A stretch of DNA of 64,000 nucleotides from Methylophaga sp. 42_25_T18 (GTDB lineage: Bacteria; Pseudomonadota; Gammaproteobacteria; Nitrosococcales; Methylophagaceae): positions 62,001 through 126,000 of the forward strand of contig MAAJ01000001.1 of the NCBI GenBank assembly GCA_002163085.1, in the 5' to 3' direction. Positions within the stretch are counted from its first letter, which is position 1; each line of letters starts with the position of its first letter. The notes below the pieces were generated by a model. That model was not told the DNA's origin. It saw only the letters and a program-made list of their open reading frames with translations, and made no database searches. Position numbers and translations under genes: made by a program. Of this stretch, positions 8,761 through 16,621 are shown piece by piece.

Positions 8761-10182
8761 CTAGAAAATAAGTGATGTAAATGTTTCTTTAATATTCATA
8801 TCCTGCCAGTTGCGGATAAACCGTTTTTTATCTTTATTAAAAGCCCGTTGAAATCTTCGATAGCTTGTATGCTCCTGCATGGCATCTAAATCGATCAAAA
8901 TCACTTTCCCTGCAGCATCAATCAACAAGTTTTGTGCTTTTAAGTCACCATGACTAATTTGGCTGTTTTGCATCAACAGAAAAATATTATTGATTTGTTC
9001 CAACTCACTTTCTGTCGGCTGACGGGAGTGATAGACATCTAATAACTCCTCAGCCTGATGATACTCACTTATAAAATAAGCAACTGAACGAAACCAACCT
9101 TGGCGACGCTCAATAAACCCTAACGGCTTAAGCGTTGGCAAGTCGATAAACTCAAGTAAGTTCGCATTACGCCACGATACAGCTGCACGACTTTGCCGTA
9201 ATGTTCTGCGTAATAAATGCCAAACATTTTTAATGTTATAACGCTTAACAACTAGGTCTATACCATCGATCTTAACTCTAACAACGGTTGCCGAGTTTCC
9301 CGCCTTTAAAACATCTCCTTGCGACATGAGCGCTTCGACGTCATTAATCAAATCAACTGAAATCTCATTGATAAAATCACGACGAAAAGCATATTCCGCT
9401 GAAAAAGTACGGCCATACTTGGTCATGGTGCATGTACGAAAACATTTATTCAGATATTCTTTTTTACGTCGCTGCCAGGCTTGTTTCAGTTGTTTAACAA
9501 AAAGCTCATGCGCTTCATCATTACATTGCCAGTTTCGTAGCAAGTAATAATGACTAAGTGACTGTATTATTTGGGCTTGTTCCAACGGCGGGAACTGGGC
9601 GACCAAACGGGCCAAATTTTTTAAACTCTTGGCGTTACTTAAGGGCTCGCCTTCACGCTCACATTCAACTGAACCAAGATCAATGAGGAATAACTTGCCA
9701 TCCCGCAGCATGAGATTATCGAAATGAATATCGTCTTGATACGTGCCATATTCATGCAGCTTAGCCGTCAAAGAAAACAAAGCCAAAATGTTGTCTTTGT
9801 TGCCCCAAATTGCTTTGTCAGCAAAAGATTGGGCATTATCTAGAAACTCATAAACAACAGCATAATAACCATCTACATTTGCATGAGATGAAATAAGGCT
9901 CGGTACATCCGCACCGGCGGCTAATGCCAAGGCATGGCCACGAATTTCCTTGTTAAACTCACGTTCGCCTTTTTTCGCAGCAGAAAAGAGCTTGATCACG
10001 ACATTTTGATCATTTTGCATTGCTCGTAAAACAAGACGTTTAGACGGTAATAATCTTAAAACTTCCGAACATTGATAACCTGAGTTCTTCGATAAGGTTA
10101 AATCAAAAGGCAGATCAAAACTCTTCTCACCTTGAAGAAAGGCTTCTATCTGTTGATTGATCGCTGTCGATGCCACCTGCAC
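8761..10182 (-). CDS. Tandem kinase-fold protein of the LPS core locus
   Basis: 473 residues with two complete kinase-like domains. Domain one (about 30-240) has VVIKLF (Lys64), DDIHFDN (Asp151, Asn156) and FLIDLGS (Asp168). Domain two (about 285-473) has VVKRY (Lys313), HGDLKAQN (Asp413, Asn418) and ILIDLDA (Asp431). A basic, Cys-containing linker joins them. The GTG start directly follows the waaP stop (TAAGTG). P. aeruginosa has, as I recall, a kinase-like gene of about this length (PA5006) in its core cluster, which would be the nearest described equivalent. Substrates are unknown; two different core positions is one reading. Confidence 0.8.
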   Translation of the reverse strand: MQVASTAINQQIEAFLQGEKSFDLPFDLTLSKNSGYQCSEVLRLLPSKRLVLRAMQNDQNVVIKLFSAAKKGEREFNKEIRGHALALAAGADVPSLISSHANVDGYYAVVYEFLDNAQSFADKAIWGNKDNILALFSLTAKLHEYGTYQDDIHFDNLMLRDGKLFLIDLGSVECEREGEPLSNAKSLKNLARLVAQFPPLEQAQIIQSLSHYYLLRNWQCNDEAHELFVKQLKQAWQRRKKEYLNKCFRTCTMTKYGRTFSAEYAFRRDFINEISVDLINDVEALMSQGDVLKAGNSATVVRVKIDGIDLVVKRYNIKNVWHLLRRTLRQSRAAVSWRNANLLEFIDLPTLKPLGFIERRQGWFRSVAYFISEYHQAEELLDVYHSRQPTESELEQINNIFLLMQNSQISHGDLKAQNLLIDAAGKVILIDLDAMQEHTSYRRFQRAFNKDKKRFIRNWQDMNIKETFTSLIF

Positions 10183-10983
10183 TTACTCAATCAGCAACTT
10201 GCCAGCACGTTTGCCGACGTTAGCCCAAAAACTGCTGTTTTTATCTAAATTTTCTCGCAACTTATCGCCAGAGTATATTTTAATAAAACGAAATAAATCA
10301 CGTTTTGTTAACGGCACATCAGCCGCTGAAAAATACAAACTACCTAAATCTTTGATGATCCATCTTAAAGGCGTAGCCGATCGAATTTGGGCGCGATGCA
10401 AATCAATCAAAGATAATTGAGTCGATTCATCAATCGTATTATGCTCAGCAAACTTGTTATCTAATAAAAAATGACACAAATAAAAATCACGATGATTCAT
10501 GCCATTTTCATGCATATCTTTAGCGATGAGAGCCAGTTTACGAATTAAGGTGATTTTAGTTTTGAATGTTGGCGGTGTTTGTTTCCACTGCTGGCCCAAA
10601 TATTCCAAGCTCATGGTATCGGTCAGCTCATCCGTAATAATGAAAGAATTAACCTTCGCTGGATTTTTACCTCGTTCACCATATGCAGCAATGTTCATCG
10701 TGTCGATATTATGTTGTTCTAAAAACGTAATGGCTCGCCATTCATTCTTCGCACTGATCACTGGCGCTCGTAATTGAACGAGGTTTTTTATGATTTCCTG
10801 CCAACCGACACCAAGATGAAATTTCAAGAAATAGCTTTTATTACCCAATTCAAAACGTAACGTTCGGCGACCTTCTTTGTCTCGAAACACTTCACCTTGC
10901 AGTTTAGCTACAACAGAAAAAACGTCTTTATCTTGCCATTGTTCAGCAAGTTCGGACCTTAAATATAATTCTGTTGGCTTCAT
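10183..10983 (-). CDS. waaP: LPS core heptose(I) kinase WaaP/RfaP
   Basis: 266 residues closely following E. coli WaaP: GEVFRDKEGRRTLRFEL, SYFLKFH (Lys54), EIIKNL, SFIITDEL, NHRDFYLCHFLL (catalytic Asp166) and SLIDLHRAQ (Asp194). It phosphorylates heptose I of the LPS inner core in the cytoplasm, a modification needed for outer-membrane stability in pseudomonads and enterics. It is the first gene of the leftward operon running to the kinase at 3684. It is divergent from gmhA, with a 151-base shared intergenic region. Confidence 0.95.
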   Translation of the reverse strand: MKPTELYLRSELAEQWQDKDVFSVVAKLQGEVFRDKEGRRTLRFELGNKSYFLKFHLGVGWQEIIKNLVQLRAPVISAKNEWRAITFLEQHNIDTMNIAAYGERGKNPAKVNSFIITDELTDTMSLEYLGQQWKQTPPTFKTKITLIRKLALIAKDMHENGMNHRDFYLCHFLLDNKFAEHNTIDESTQLSLIDLHRAQIRSATPLRWIIKDLGSLYFSAADVPLTKRDLFRFIKIYSGDKLRENLDKNSSFWANVGKRAGKLLIE

Positions 10984-11134
10984 GTGTTATTGCTTTTTTC
11001 TATATTCAGATTTAAGTTCTATCGACAAAAACTTTATTCAATTCATCTTTGTCATAGCAACGTCTCGGTGTTTGGTACACTATCACCAAAATAATCCGAA
11101 ATACTACCACCTATCTAGGTATAAGAGGTAAGCA

Positions 11135-11701
11135 GTGTCATTTACATCAACACTTAAACGTCACCAAACCATGGTCGAAGATTTGTATTCTCTCGATGAA
11201 CAAGTGAATACCCTTCTTACGCGGATCGCTGAATGTCTAAAACAGGGCAATAAAGTCTTGTTTTTTGGTAATGGAGGCAGCGCTTCTGACGCGCAACACC
11301 TTGCTGCTGAGTTTGTTGTGCGTTATTACAAACAACGCGCGCCGCTTGCCGCCATCGCTTTAACCACCGACACCTCAATTATTACCGCCCATGGTAATGA
11401 TTATAGTTTTGCGACAATTTTCGACCGCCAAATTCAGGCTTTAGCCAAAGAAGGTGACATCGCCATTGGTTTATCAACCTCTGGTAATAGCGACAATGTC
11501 ATTAACGGTATTAAAACTGCCCAACAGGCTGGCTGTTGGACCTGCGCATTTACTGGCATCAGTGGAGGCGAACTACTCAACATTGCGGATGACTGCATTC
11601 GCATCCCATCAACAGAAACCGCCCGAGTACAAGAAGGTCATATCATTGTTGGCCACTGGTTATGTGAAGCCTTAGACGAACAACTTAACGAAACCGAATG
11701 A
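11135..11701 (+). CDS. gmhA: Sedoheptulose 7-phosphate isomerase
   Basis: Converts sedoheptulose 7-phosphate to D-glycero-D-manno-heptose 7-phosphate, the first step of ADP-heptose synthesis. The SIS-domain core is GNGGSASDAQH (46-55); metal ligands equivalent to those of E. coli GmhA are His55, Glu59, Gln166 and His174. 188 residues is normal. GTG start at 11135 with AAGAGG 6 bases upstream. It overlaps the next gene by 4 bases (ATGA). The DiaA replication factor is a related fold, but the metal ligands and the LPS neighbours favour GmhA. Confidence 0.9.
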   Translation: MSFTSTLKRHQTMVEDLYSLDEQVNTLLTRIAECLKQGNKVLFFGNGGSASDAQHLAAEFVVRYYKQRAPLAAIALTTDTSIITAHGNDYSFATIFDRQIQALAKEGDIAIGLSTSGNSDNVINGIKTAQQAGCWTCAFTGISGGELLNIADDCIRIPSTETARVQEGHIIVGHWLCEALDEQLNETE

Positions 11702-12894
11702 CCCAAAAAACGTACACCACCGATGTAGTCATCATAGGTGCTGGCATTGCCGGTCTATGGTTACATCATCGCCTTAATAACATGGGCATCCACGCCCTAT
11801 TATTAGAAAACAATGCCATTGGTAATGCACAGACATTAAGCTCACAAGGCATCATTCATGGTGGTGCTAAATATGCCATAAACGGCATCTTCTCCAAAGC
11901 GACCCAAGCTATTGGCGCCATGCCAGCACGCTGGAAATCGTGCCTGAACGGTGATGGTGATATTGACCTTAGTCAAGCCAAAGTCTTTGCTGAAAACCAA
12001 CTGATGTGGTCTAAAGATCAACTTTCCTCAAAGATGGTGTCATTTTTTGCCAGCAAAGCGCTAAGCAGCCGCATGCAAACCGTCGACAAATCAGCACGCC
12101 CAGCCCTGTTTCAACATCAAGATTTTAATGGTGCCTTATATCAACTCGATGAGCCTGTCTTAGATATTGCCAGTGTTATTCAATGTCTGATTGAACCATG
12201 GCAAGATCGCATTATTCAATTTGCTAGCGACACCGACATCACATGGCAGCAAGACAACGGCCATATTCAATCACTGCAACTAGGCAATGACATTCAAATT
12301 AATGCCCAACAGTTTGTCTTAACCGCCGGTGAAGGCAATGAAGCCTTACTCAAGTCGTTAAACATCAAAAAACCGACCATGCAACGTAGACCCTTACAAA
12401 TGGTATTGTGCAAAGCCAAAGACAAGACTCAGGCTTTACCTACCATTTATGCTCACAGTTTAGGTTCAGGCTCAAAACCCATCGCTACCATCACCAGCCA
12501 CTTTGATAAAAATGACAATGTCGTTTGGTATATCGGCGGCAACATTGCCGAACAAGGTGTCGGCAAACCGTTTGAAAACATCATCACTGAAGCCACTGCG
12601 TTGCTAAACGACATCATGCCGTGGTTTGAGTTGCCAGAACTTGAATGGGCTACCCACTCAATCAATCGTGCCGAACCCAAGCAATCCGCCTTAACTCGAC
12701 CAGATACCGCTTTTGTTGAAACAAAAAACAATGTGCATATCGCATGGCCAACCAAGCTCGCATTAGCGCCTGATCTTGCTGACAAAGTCATAGATAAAAT
12801 CCAAGCAAACCTTCAAAAGGGTGAACATCAAACATTAACGGATTTGCCAGACATACAAATCAGCGAACCTTTATGGGATCGAGCTTTCAAATGA
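11698..12894 (+). CDS. FAD-dependent oxidoreductase (DAO family)
   Basis: 398 residues beginning with a Rossmann FAD motif, VVIIGAGIAGL (residues 9-19), and LSSQGIIHGGAKYA, which resembles glycerol-3-phosphate and amino-acid oxidases of the DAO superfamily. LTAGEGNEALL near residue 205 and AWPTKLALAPDLAD near the C-terminus fit the family. The substrate is not recognisable. The gene overlaps gmhA and the following aldo/keto reductase by ATGA at both ends, which implies a shared pathway, perhaps oxidation or recycling of a sugar or polyol. That is inference. Confidence 0.8.
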   Translation: MTQKTYTTDVVIIGAGIAGLWLHHRLNNMGIHALLLENNAIGNAQTLSSQGIIHGGAKYAINGIFSKATQAIGAMPARWKSCLNGDGDIDLSQAKVFAENQLMWSKDQLSSKMVSFFASKALSSRMQTVDKSARPALFQHQDFNGALYQLDEPVLDIASVIQCLIEPWQDRIIQFASDTDITWQQDNGHIQSLQLGNDIQINAQQFVLTAGEGNEALLKSLNIKKPTMQRRPLQMVLCKAKDKTQALPTIYAHSLGSGSKPIATITSHFDKNDNVVWYIGGNIAEQGVGKPFENIITEATALLNDIMPWFELPELEWATHSINRAEPKQSALTRPDTAFVETKNNVHIAWPTKLALAPDLADKVIDKIQANLQKGEHQTLTDLPDIQISEPLWDRAFK

Positions 12895-13706
12895 CCGCCT
12901 ATTTAGAACAACGTAATTTTATTGCCGACACGGGCGTAGCCGTTTCACCGTTAGGTTTAGGCACCGTCAAACTCGGTCGTGATAAAGGCGTTAAATACCC
13001 GAATAGTTTTAAAATCCCCGATGATAAGCTCGCCCTAGATTTATTAGCGCAAGCATGGGATCTCGGCATTAATCTGATTGATACCGCACCCGCTTATGGC
13101 AGCAGCGAACAACGTTTAGGTGAACTGTTACCTAAGCTGAATAAAGACTGGATCATCGCCACCAAAGTCGGTGAAAGCTTTGATAACGAAACCGGCGAAT
13201 CCAACTACAACTTCACCCCAGAATTCATCACCTCCAGCATTGAGCAAAGCTTAAAGAAATTAAAGCGTGATGTATTAGATATTGTTTTAATTCACTCTGA
13301 TGGCAATGACAGCCAAATCATCGAACAAGGGGCATTAGAAGTTCTCGCTGATTTAAAACAACAAGGTTTAATTCGTGCCACCGGCATGTCCACTAAAACC
13401 GTCGACGGCGGCTTATTGGCATTGCAACAATCTGACTTAGCCATGGTTATGCACAACCTTGACTATCAAGACGAGCAAAAAGTCATCGAACAAGCAGCAC
13501 TTGATAATAAAGGCATATTTATCAAGAAGGCGCTTGCCAGTGGACACTTAACAAGTGATATTGCAAACAAAGACATCGTGCAGGCTAACTTTGATTTTAT
13601 CTATCAACAGCCTTCTGTCTCCAGCATTATCATTGGCACTATTACTCCTGCACACCTTGAAGATAATGTAAATAAAGCAATTTTCGCTTTAAACAAACTG
13701 AAATAA
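12891..13706 (+). CDS. Aldo/keto reductase
   Basis: 271-residue (beta/alpha)8 NADPH-dependent reductase: LGLGTVKLGR near the start, NLIDTAPAYGSSEQRLGE with the catalytic Asp and Tyr, IIATKVGE with the Lys and VLIHSDG with the His. SIIIGTITPAHLEDN near the C-terminus is the cofactor loop. ATG at 12891 forms an ATGA overlap with the upstream stop and fits the family; the in-frame ATG at 12873 would add six residues of overlap only. The substrate is unknown. Last gene of the gmhA transcript; no clear terminator follows. Confidence 0.88.
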   Translation: MTAYLEQRNFIADTGVAVSPLGLGTVKLGRDKGVKYPNSFKIPDDKLALDLLAQAWDLGINLIDTAPAYGSSEQRLGELLPKLNKDWIIATKVGESFDNETGESNYNFTPEFITSSIEQSLKKLKRDVLDIVLIHSDGNDSQIIEQGALEVLADLKQQGLIRATGMSTKTVDGGLLALQQSDLAMVMHNLDYQDEQKVIEQAALDNKGIFIKKALASGHLTSDIANKDIVQANFDFIYQQPSVSSIIIGTITPAHLEDNVNKAIFALNKLK

Positions 13707-13925
13707 TGTTGCTCGTAATTGAATAACATGAAACATTTCAACCAGAAACTGGGGCACTCCACAACCAGATAAAGGATTAAAAATACTGTGACAATGGAAT
13801 ACTACACACACCCTCTTTTTCGAAACAAAACACGGCCTACAATAATAACAACTGGCCACTTTTTCCAAAAAAAGCATTCATTATCTTTGCCACATAAAAC
13901 GCGCTGTTATGGGCAATAAAAAGAA

Positions 13926-14315
13926 ATGACCATAGCCTCAAGAATAGTACTTTTAACAGCTTTTTGCTTGTTCATTAACGGCTGCCCAAGGAGCACTTAC
14001 ATTGAGCTATACAATAATACGAGCTCAAACCTTTCCATTAACATTGGCGGGCAACGAAACAAAGTATCATCTCAAGAGAGAATACGCTTGAAGTTTGCAG
14101 CACGCACCTTTGTCGTTAAATCTAGGCTGGGAACTTGGAAATATGGGCGCAGTATCATTCCCTATAAAGGTGAAGATGGTCCGTATTTTGACGGTACTAT
14201 CCGAATCCAAGTTAACGAAGATGGTTTAATTTATGCCCTTAAACCAAAAAATACTGGCCCACTTCTTAAATTCAAAGAGCAGCCAGAAGGATTTCCAATT
14301 AAACCAAACGATTAA
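13926..14315 (+). CDS. Small predicted lipoprotein, unknown function
   Basis: 129 residues. A hydrophobic signal segment ends in FINGC (Cys20), a lipobox with an unusual Asn at -2, so lipidation is likely but not sure. The mature part has no domain I recognise; it is predicted beta-rich with a basic middle (LKFAARTFVVKSRLGTWKYG). First of five consecutive small exported proteins. Codon use (more AGA and GGA) differs from the flanking operons by eye. No strong ribosome binding site is seen (AAAAAGAA before ATG). Confidence 0.6.
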   Translation: MTIASRIVLLTAFCLFINGCPRSTYIELYNNTSSNLSINIGGQRNKVSSQERIRLKFAARTFVVKSRLGTWKYGRSIIPYKGEDGPYFDGTIRIQVNEDGLIYALKPKNTGPLLKFKEQPEGFPIKPND

Positions 14316-14359
14316 CAAATCTCTATACACGGACGAACTAAAACGATAGGTCAAAAACC

Positions 14360-14806
14360 ATGAAAATCATCGCAGTAATTGTTTTAGCTATAACTTTCCT
14401 TGCTTCATGTTCCTCAATGAAGCAAGGGAGCCCACCTCTTACAGGAAAGGTATTTTCTCAAGTTTCGGGAAAGTGGGACATGGTCGGAAATTCTGGGTTC
14501 TGTAAGTCTGGAACTGATATCGAAGAAATTCGCTTTTCAAATGATAACCGCACAGCCTACTTTGGAAGGCCTATTCCACCAATAGATGATGAAGGGAATC
14601 CGATATCAAGCTACACCTATCAAGTTCTATACAATGATGAAAATTCAATAACTATGATTGTAAATGGAGAAGATAGATTAACGGAAACTGGAGATAGAAT
14701 GGTTTGGGTACTTATCATGATTGACTCTGATCATTTTACGTGGAGAGCTACGCACTGGAATATGGATGCTAGAAGTCAACTGATTATGAAGCGATGCGAA
14801 AATTAG
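14360..14806 (+). CDS. Predicted lipoprotein with lipocalin-like core, unknown function
   Basis: 148 residues; signal peptide with a good lipobox, LASC (Cys17). The mature part reads GKWDMVGNSGFCKSG, then alternating strand-like segments and a C-terminal Cys in MKRCEN, which could pair with the earlier Cys. The pattern GxW at the start of a small beta-barrel resembles lipocalin-like or META-type domains, as does the next gene's GSWEGG; the similarity is weak and seen only by eye. It sits 44 bases after the previous gene on the same strand. Confidence 0.65.
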   Translation: MKIIAVIVLAITFLASCSSMKQGSPPLTGKVFSQVSGKWDMVGNSGFCKSGTDIEEIRFSNDNRTAYFGRPIPPIDDEGNPISSYTYQVLYNDENSITMIVNGEDRLTETGDRMVWVLIMIDSDHFTWRATHWNMDARSQLIMKRCEN

Positions 14807-14894
14807 GAAATAACCGAAAAGTAAGGACTACGTTAGAACTGCCTAACGTGCCTCGTGCCCCCTTTACTAATTCTCATAGGAAAATTCCAATATC

Positions 14895-15299
14895 ATGAAA
14901 AAAATGATCCTTTTATTCACAATCTTGTTTTTATCAGCCTGTTCCCCTCAACACCCTAGCCAAAGTACTGCTCAAGCCAATGAACTCATAGGCTCTTGGG
15001 AGGGAGGAAATCCAAATCGTTCATGTGGTGCTATGTGGTGGACGATCACTCGTGATACTCATAATTATCAAATCACATTCTACAGTGACAAAGAGAGAAG
15101 AAACCCTCAAGGTCTTGAACAAGGGAAGTGGTGGTTAAAAGATAATTATTATTACGCTATAGCACCTGAGTATATGAGTGAACCCGATGTGTACTTTGTG
15201 GAAAAAATTAGTAATCGTGAGCTTCGATTTACTTCAGAAGAATTCGATGAATCTGGAATTTGCAAAGAAAAGTATCAATTCACCGATACGAAAGTATAA
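14895..15299 (+). CDS. Predicted lipoprotein, unknown function
   Basis: 134 residues with a clear lipoprotein signal (LSAC, Cys16). The mature domain begins LIGSWEGGNPNRSCGAMWW and has a second Cys in GICKEKY, again suggesting one periplasmic disulfide and a small beta-barrel, as in the upstream gene. Possibly a diverged relative of it. I do not recognise a named family. Preceded by TAGGAAAATTCC at a distance suitable for ribosome binding. Confidence 0.65.
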   Translation: MKKMILLFTILFLSACSPQHPSQSTAQANELIGSWEGGNPNRSCGAMWWTITRDTHNYQITFYSDKERRNPQGLEQGKWWLKDNYYYAIAPEYMSEPDVYFVEKISNRELRFTSEEFDESGICKEKYQFTDTKV

Positions 15300-15435
15300 A
15301 TATGGACGAGGGAGCCTAGCTCACTGTACTCAATGGAGGCGATAAAGCCAATTACAGTGTTAACTTAAAGTCGGGGATCATCGGTTAGTTTGGTACTATG
15401 GTGAAATAAACGCGAACTCAAACAAGGAAGTCTGT

Positions 15436-15924
15436 ATGTTGAAATATGCTGTCTCTATCGCAGTGCTGTTGATCTCAGGTTGCGCAAACTACCAACCCGT
15501 TCCCGAAGGTTACACGGGCCCTGTTGCAATAGTAAAAGATACTGGATTTCAGGAGGATGGCACTACAGCACAGCTATTTGTTCTTGATAAAGTTGATGGC
15601 AAGAAAATCGATACCAGTTTTGAGGCAACGGTCCAAGCAAGTCATGGACAAGGCTTTGCATTAACTACTGTGTTTGAAGTACGTGACATACCAGCAAGAC
15701 CAATGAAGGTTGAACTGTATGGCTCACATACAACAGCCGCCCCCATTCAAGCTATGTATAAACAATTGAACGGTACATTCTATTCCGTGCAAGGAGAAGT
15801 AGAATTCTCACCTCAAGCTGATCGCCGCTATGTTGTTAAGGGAAAGCTAGCTAAAGCCCAATCATCAATATGGATTGAGGATTCAGAGACTGGGGAGAAG
15901 GTTACTACTGTAGTCACTAAGTAG
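15436..15924 (+). CDS. Predicted lipoprotein, unknown function
   Basis: 162 residues; lipobox ISGC at Cys16, ribosome site AAGGAAG 6 bases before the ATG. The mature part contains YTGPVAIVKDTG, then a long beta-rich region (FALTTVFEVRD, VEGEVEFSPQ-like strands) and ends in a Val/Thr-rich tail. Such proteins with a YTGP...A start appear among small envelope lipoproteins, but I cannot assign a function. Unlike the two genes before it, the mature part has no Cys besides the lipidated one. Confidence 0.65.
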   Translation: MLKYAVSIAVLLISGCANYQPVPEGYTGPVAIVKDTGFQEDGTTAQLFVLDKVDGKKIDTSFEATVQASHGQGFALTTVFEVRDIPARPMKVELYGSHTTAAPIQAMYKQLNGTFYSVQGEVEFSPQADRRYVVKGKLAKAQSSIWIEDSETGEKVTTVVTK

Positions 15925-16034
15925 GTTTATGAACCCTCCTCTCCTAACAGAGCAACCATGCTCGTTACAGTTCTACTCGATTCTACGAGACACGCTAAAG
16001 CGCGTCCATGATCACGGCTATATAGGTTCTACAT

Positions 16035-16496
16035 ATGAAAATAGCATTATTTATTTTATCTGCACTAATTCTTTCGGGTTGTGCTGCTTCAGGACAGAAT
16101 TTCAGTGGCCTTGAACCTATAAGCGAGACCGAAGGCAAGGTGTACCTCTACCGCCCATATAATTTTTTTCAAGGAGGAACGTGGCCAACTGTTTTCATAA
16201 ATGGGGAAAAACGTTTTACATTGAAAAATCAAGGCTATTTAGTGCTTTCACTTCCAGCCGGGCAATATGACCTCAAAATTGGGAAATCACATTTCTTTGC
16301 AAATTGGATGTTTGATGATGTAGAAGGGAAATTAATTATTGAGCCTAATAAAATTTATTATTTGAAATTAGATATTGCATTTGAAGACTTGCAGGCCTAC
16401 GGCACCGTAATGTCTATGTCTGGATCAGTTGGCTTAATTTCAATACCTGAAACTCATGCATTAAAAGACCTCAAAGAATTAAAATCTAGTATGTAA
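16035..16496 (+). CDS. DUF2846-like lipoprotein
   Basis: 153 residues; lipobox LSGC (Cys16). The mature part resembles DUF2846: GKVYLYRPYNFF, PTVFINGEKRFTLKNQGYLVLSLPAGQYDLKI and a later KIYYLKLDI, a beta-sandwich with an invariant YRP and LPAG turn. Function of the family is unknown; members are envelope lipoproteins and frequent in accessory DNA. It lies just upstream of a hairpin and an attC-like palindrome. The start ATG at 16035 has no strong ribosome binding site. Confidence 0.7.
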   Translation: MKIALFILSALILSGCAASGQNFSGLEPISETEGKVYLYRPYNFFQGGTWPTVFINGEKRFTLKNQGYLVLSLPAGQYDLKIGKSHFFANWMFDDVEGKLIIEPNKIYYLKLDIAFEDLQAYGTVMSMSGSVGLISIPETHALKDLKELKSSM

Positions 16497-16510
16497 TCCA
16501 TAGCAAAAAA

Positions 16511-16537
16511 CAGATGCACGCTCAATGCGTGCACCTG
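16511..16537. other. Strong hairpin downstream of DUF2846 gene
   Basis: Inverted repeat with 11-base arms (CAGATGCACGC and GCGTGCACCTG, one mismatch) and a 5-base loop, 14 bases after the stop of the lipoprotein gene. There is no T-run, so it is not a classical Rho-independent terminator; it may stabilise the transcript 3' end or act as a weak terminator between the two convergent genes. Confidence 0.6.
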
Positions 16538-16562
16538 TGTATATTACGATTCCATATAAAAC

Positions 16563-16621
16563 TACTAACAAATCAAGCAAGCGGGATGCCGTAACCGACG
16601 CCCATTCTTGAGGCGTTATGC
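16563..16621 (+). repeat. attC-like imperfect palindrome (possible integron cassette site)
   Basis: 59-base imperfect palindrome. TAAC at the left pairs with GTTA at the right, a 3-base mismatch bulge follows, TCAAG pairs with CTTGA, and GGG pairs with CCC around an unpaired centre. The right end, GGCGTTATGC, resembles an integron core site (GTTRRRY, one mismatch), and CAAGCGGGA resembles Vibrio/Shewanella attC left arms. The spaced-arm layout with core-like ends is the hallmark of attC. No integrase gene is in the window and no second convincing copy, so this may be an isolated or decayed site. Confidence 0.4.

Noticed and set aside
13689..13877. 62-codon minus-strand frame between the aldo/keto reductase and the first lipoprotein
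   Set aside because: It overlaps the end of the reductase gene, has no ribosome site, and its Cys/Phe-rich composition looks like AT-rich noise.
13707..13925. GCGCTGTTATGGGC near 13905 as the start of a cassette array
   Set aside because: Only a single core-like hexamer is visible; the upstream AATAACAACTGG does not pair with it beyond a few bases.
14825..14850. GTTAGAACTGCCTAAC between lipoprotein genes as an attC core
   Set aside because: Core-like halves are present but no second arm or right-hand GTTRRRY lies within reach.
15950..15985. Palindrome AACAGAGCA...TGCTCGTT as a second attC site
   Set aside because: It has CCTAAC and GTTA ends but is only about 28 bases, too short for attC, and lacks the spaced second arm; probably a simple hairpin.
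15929..16114. 61-codon plus-strand frame before the DUF2846 gene
   Set aside because: Overlaps the well-supported lipoprotein gene at 16035 in another frame and has no family likeness.
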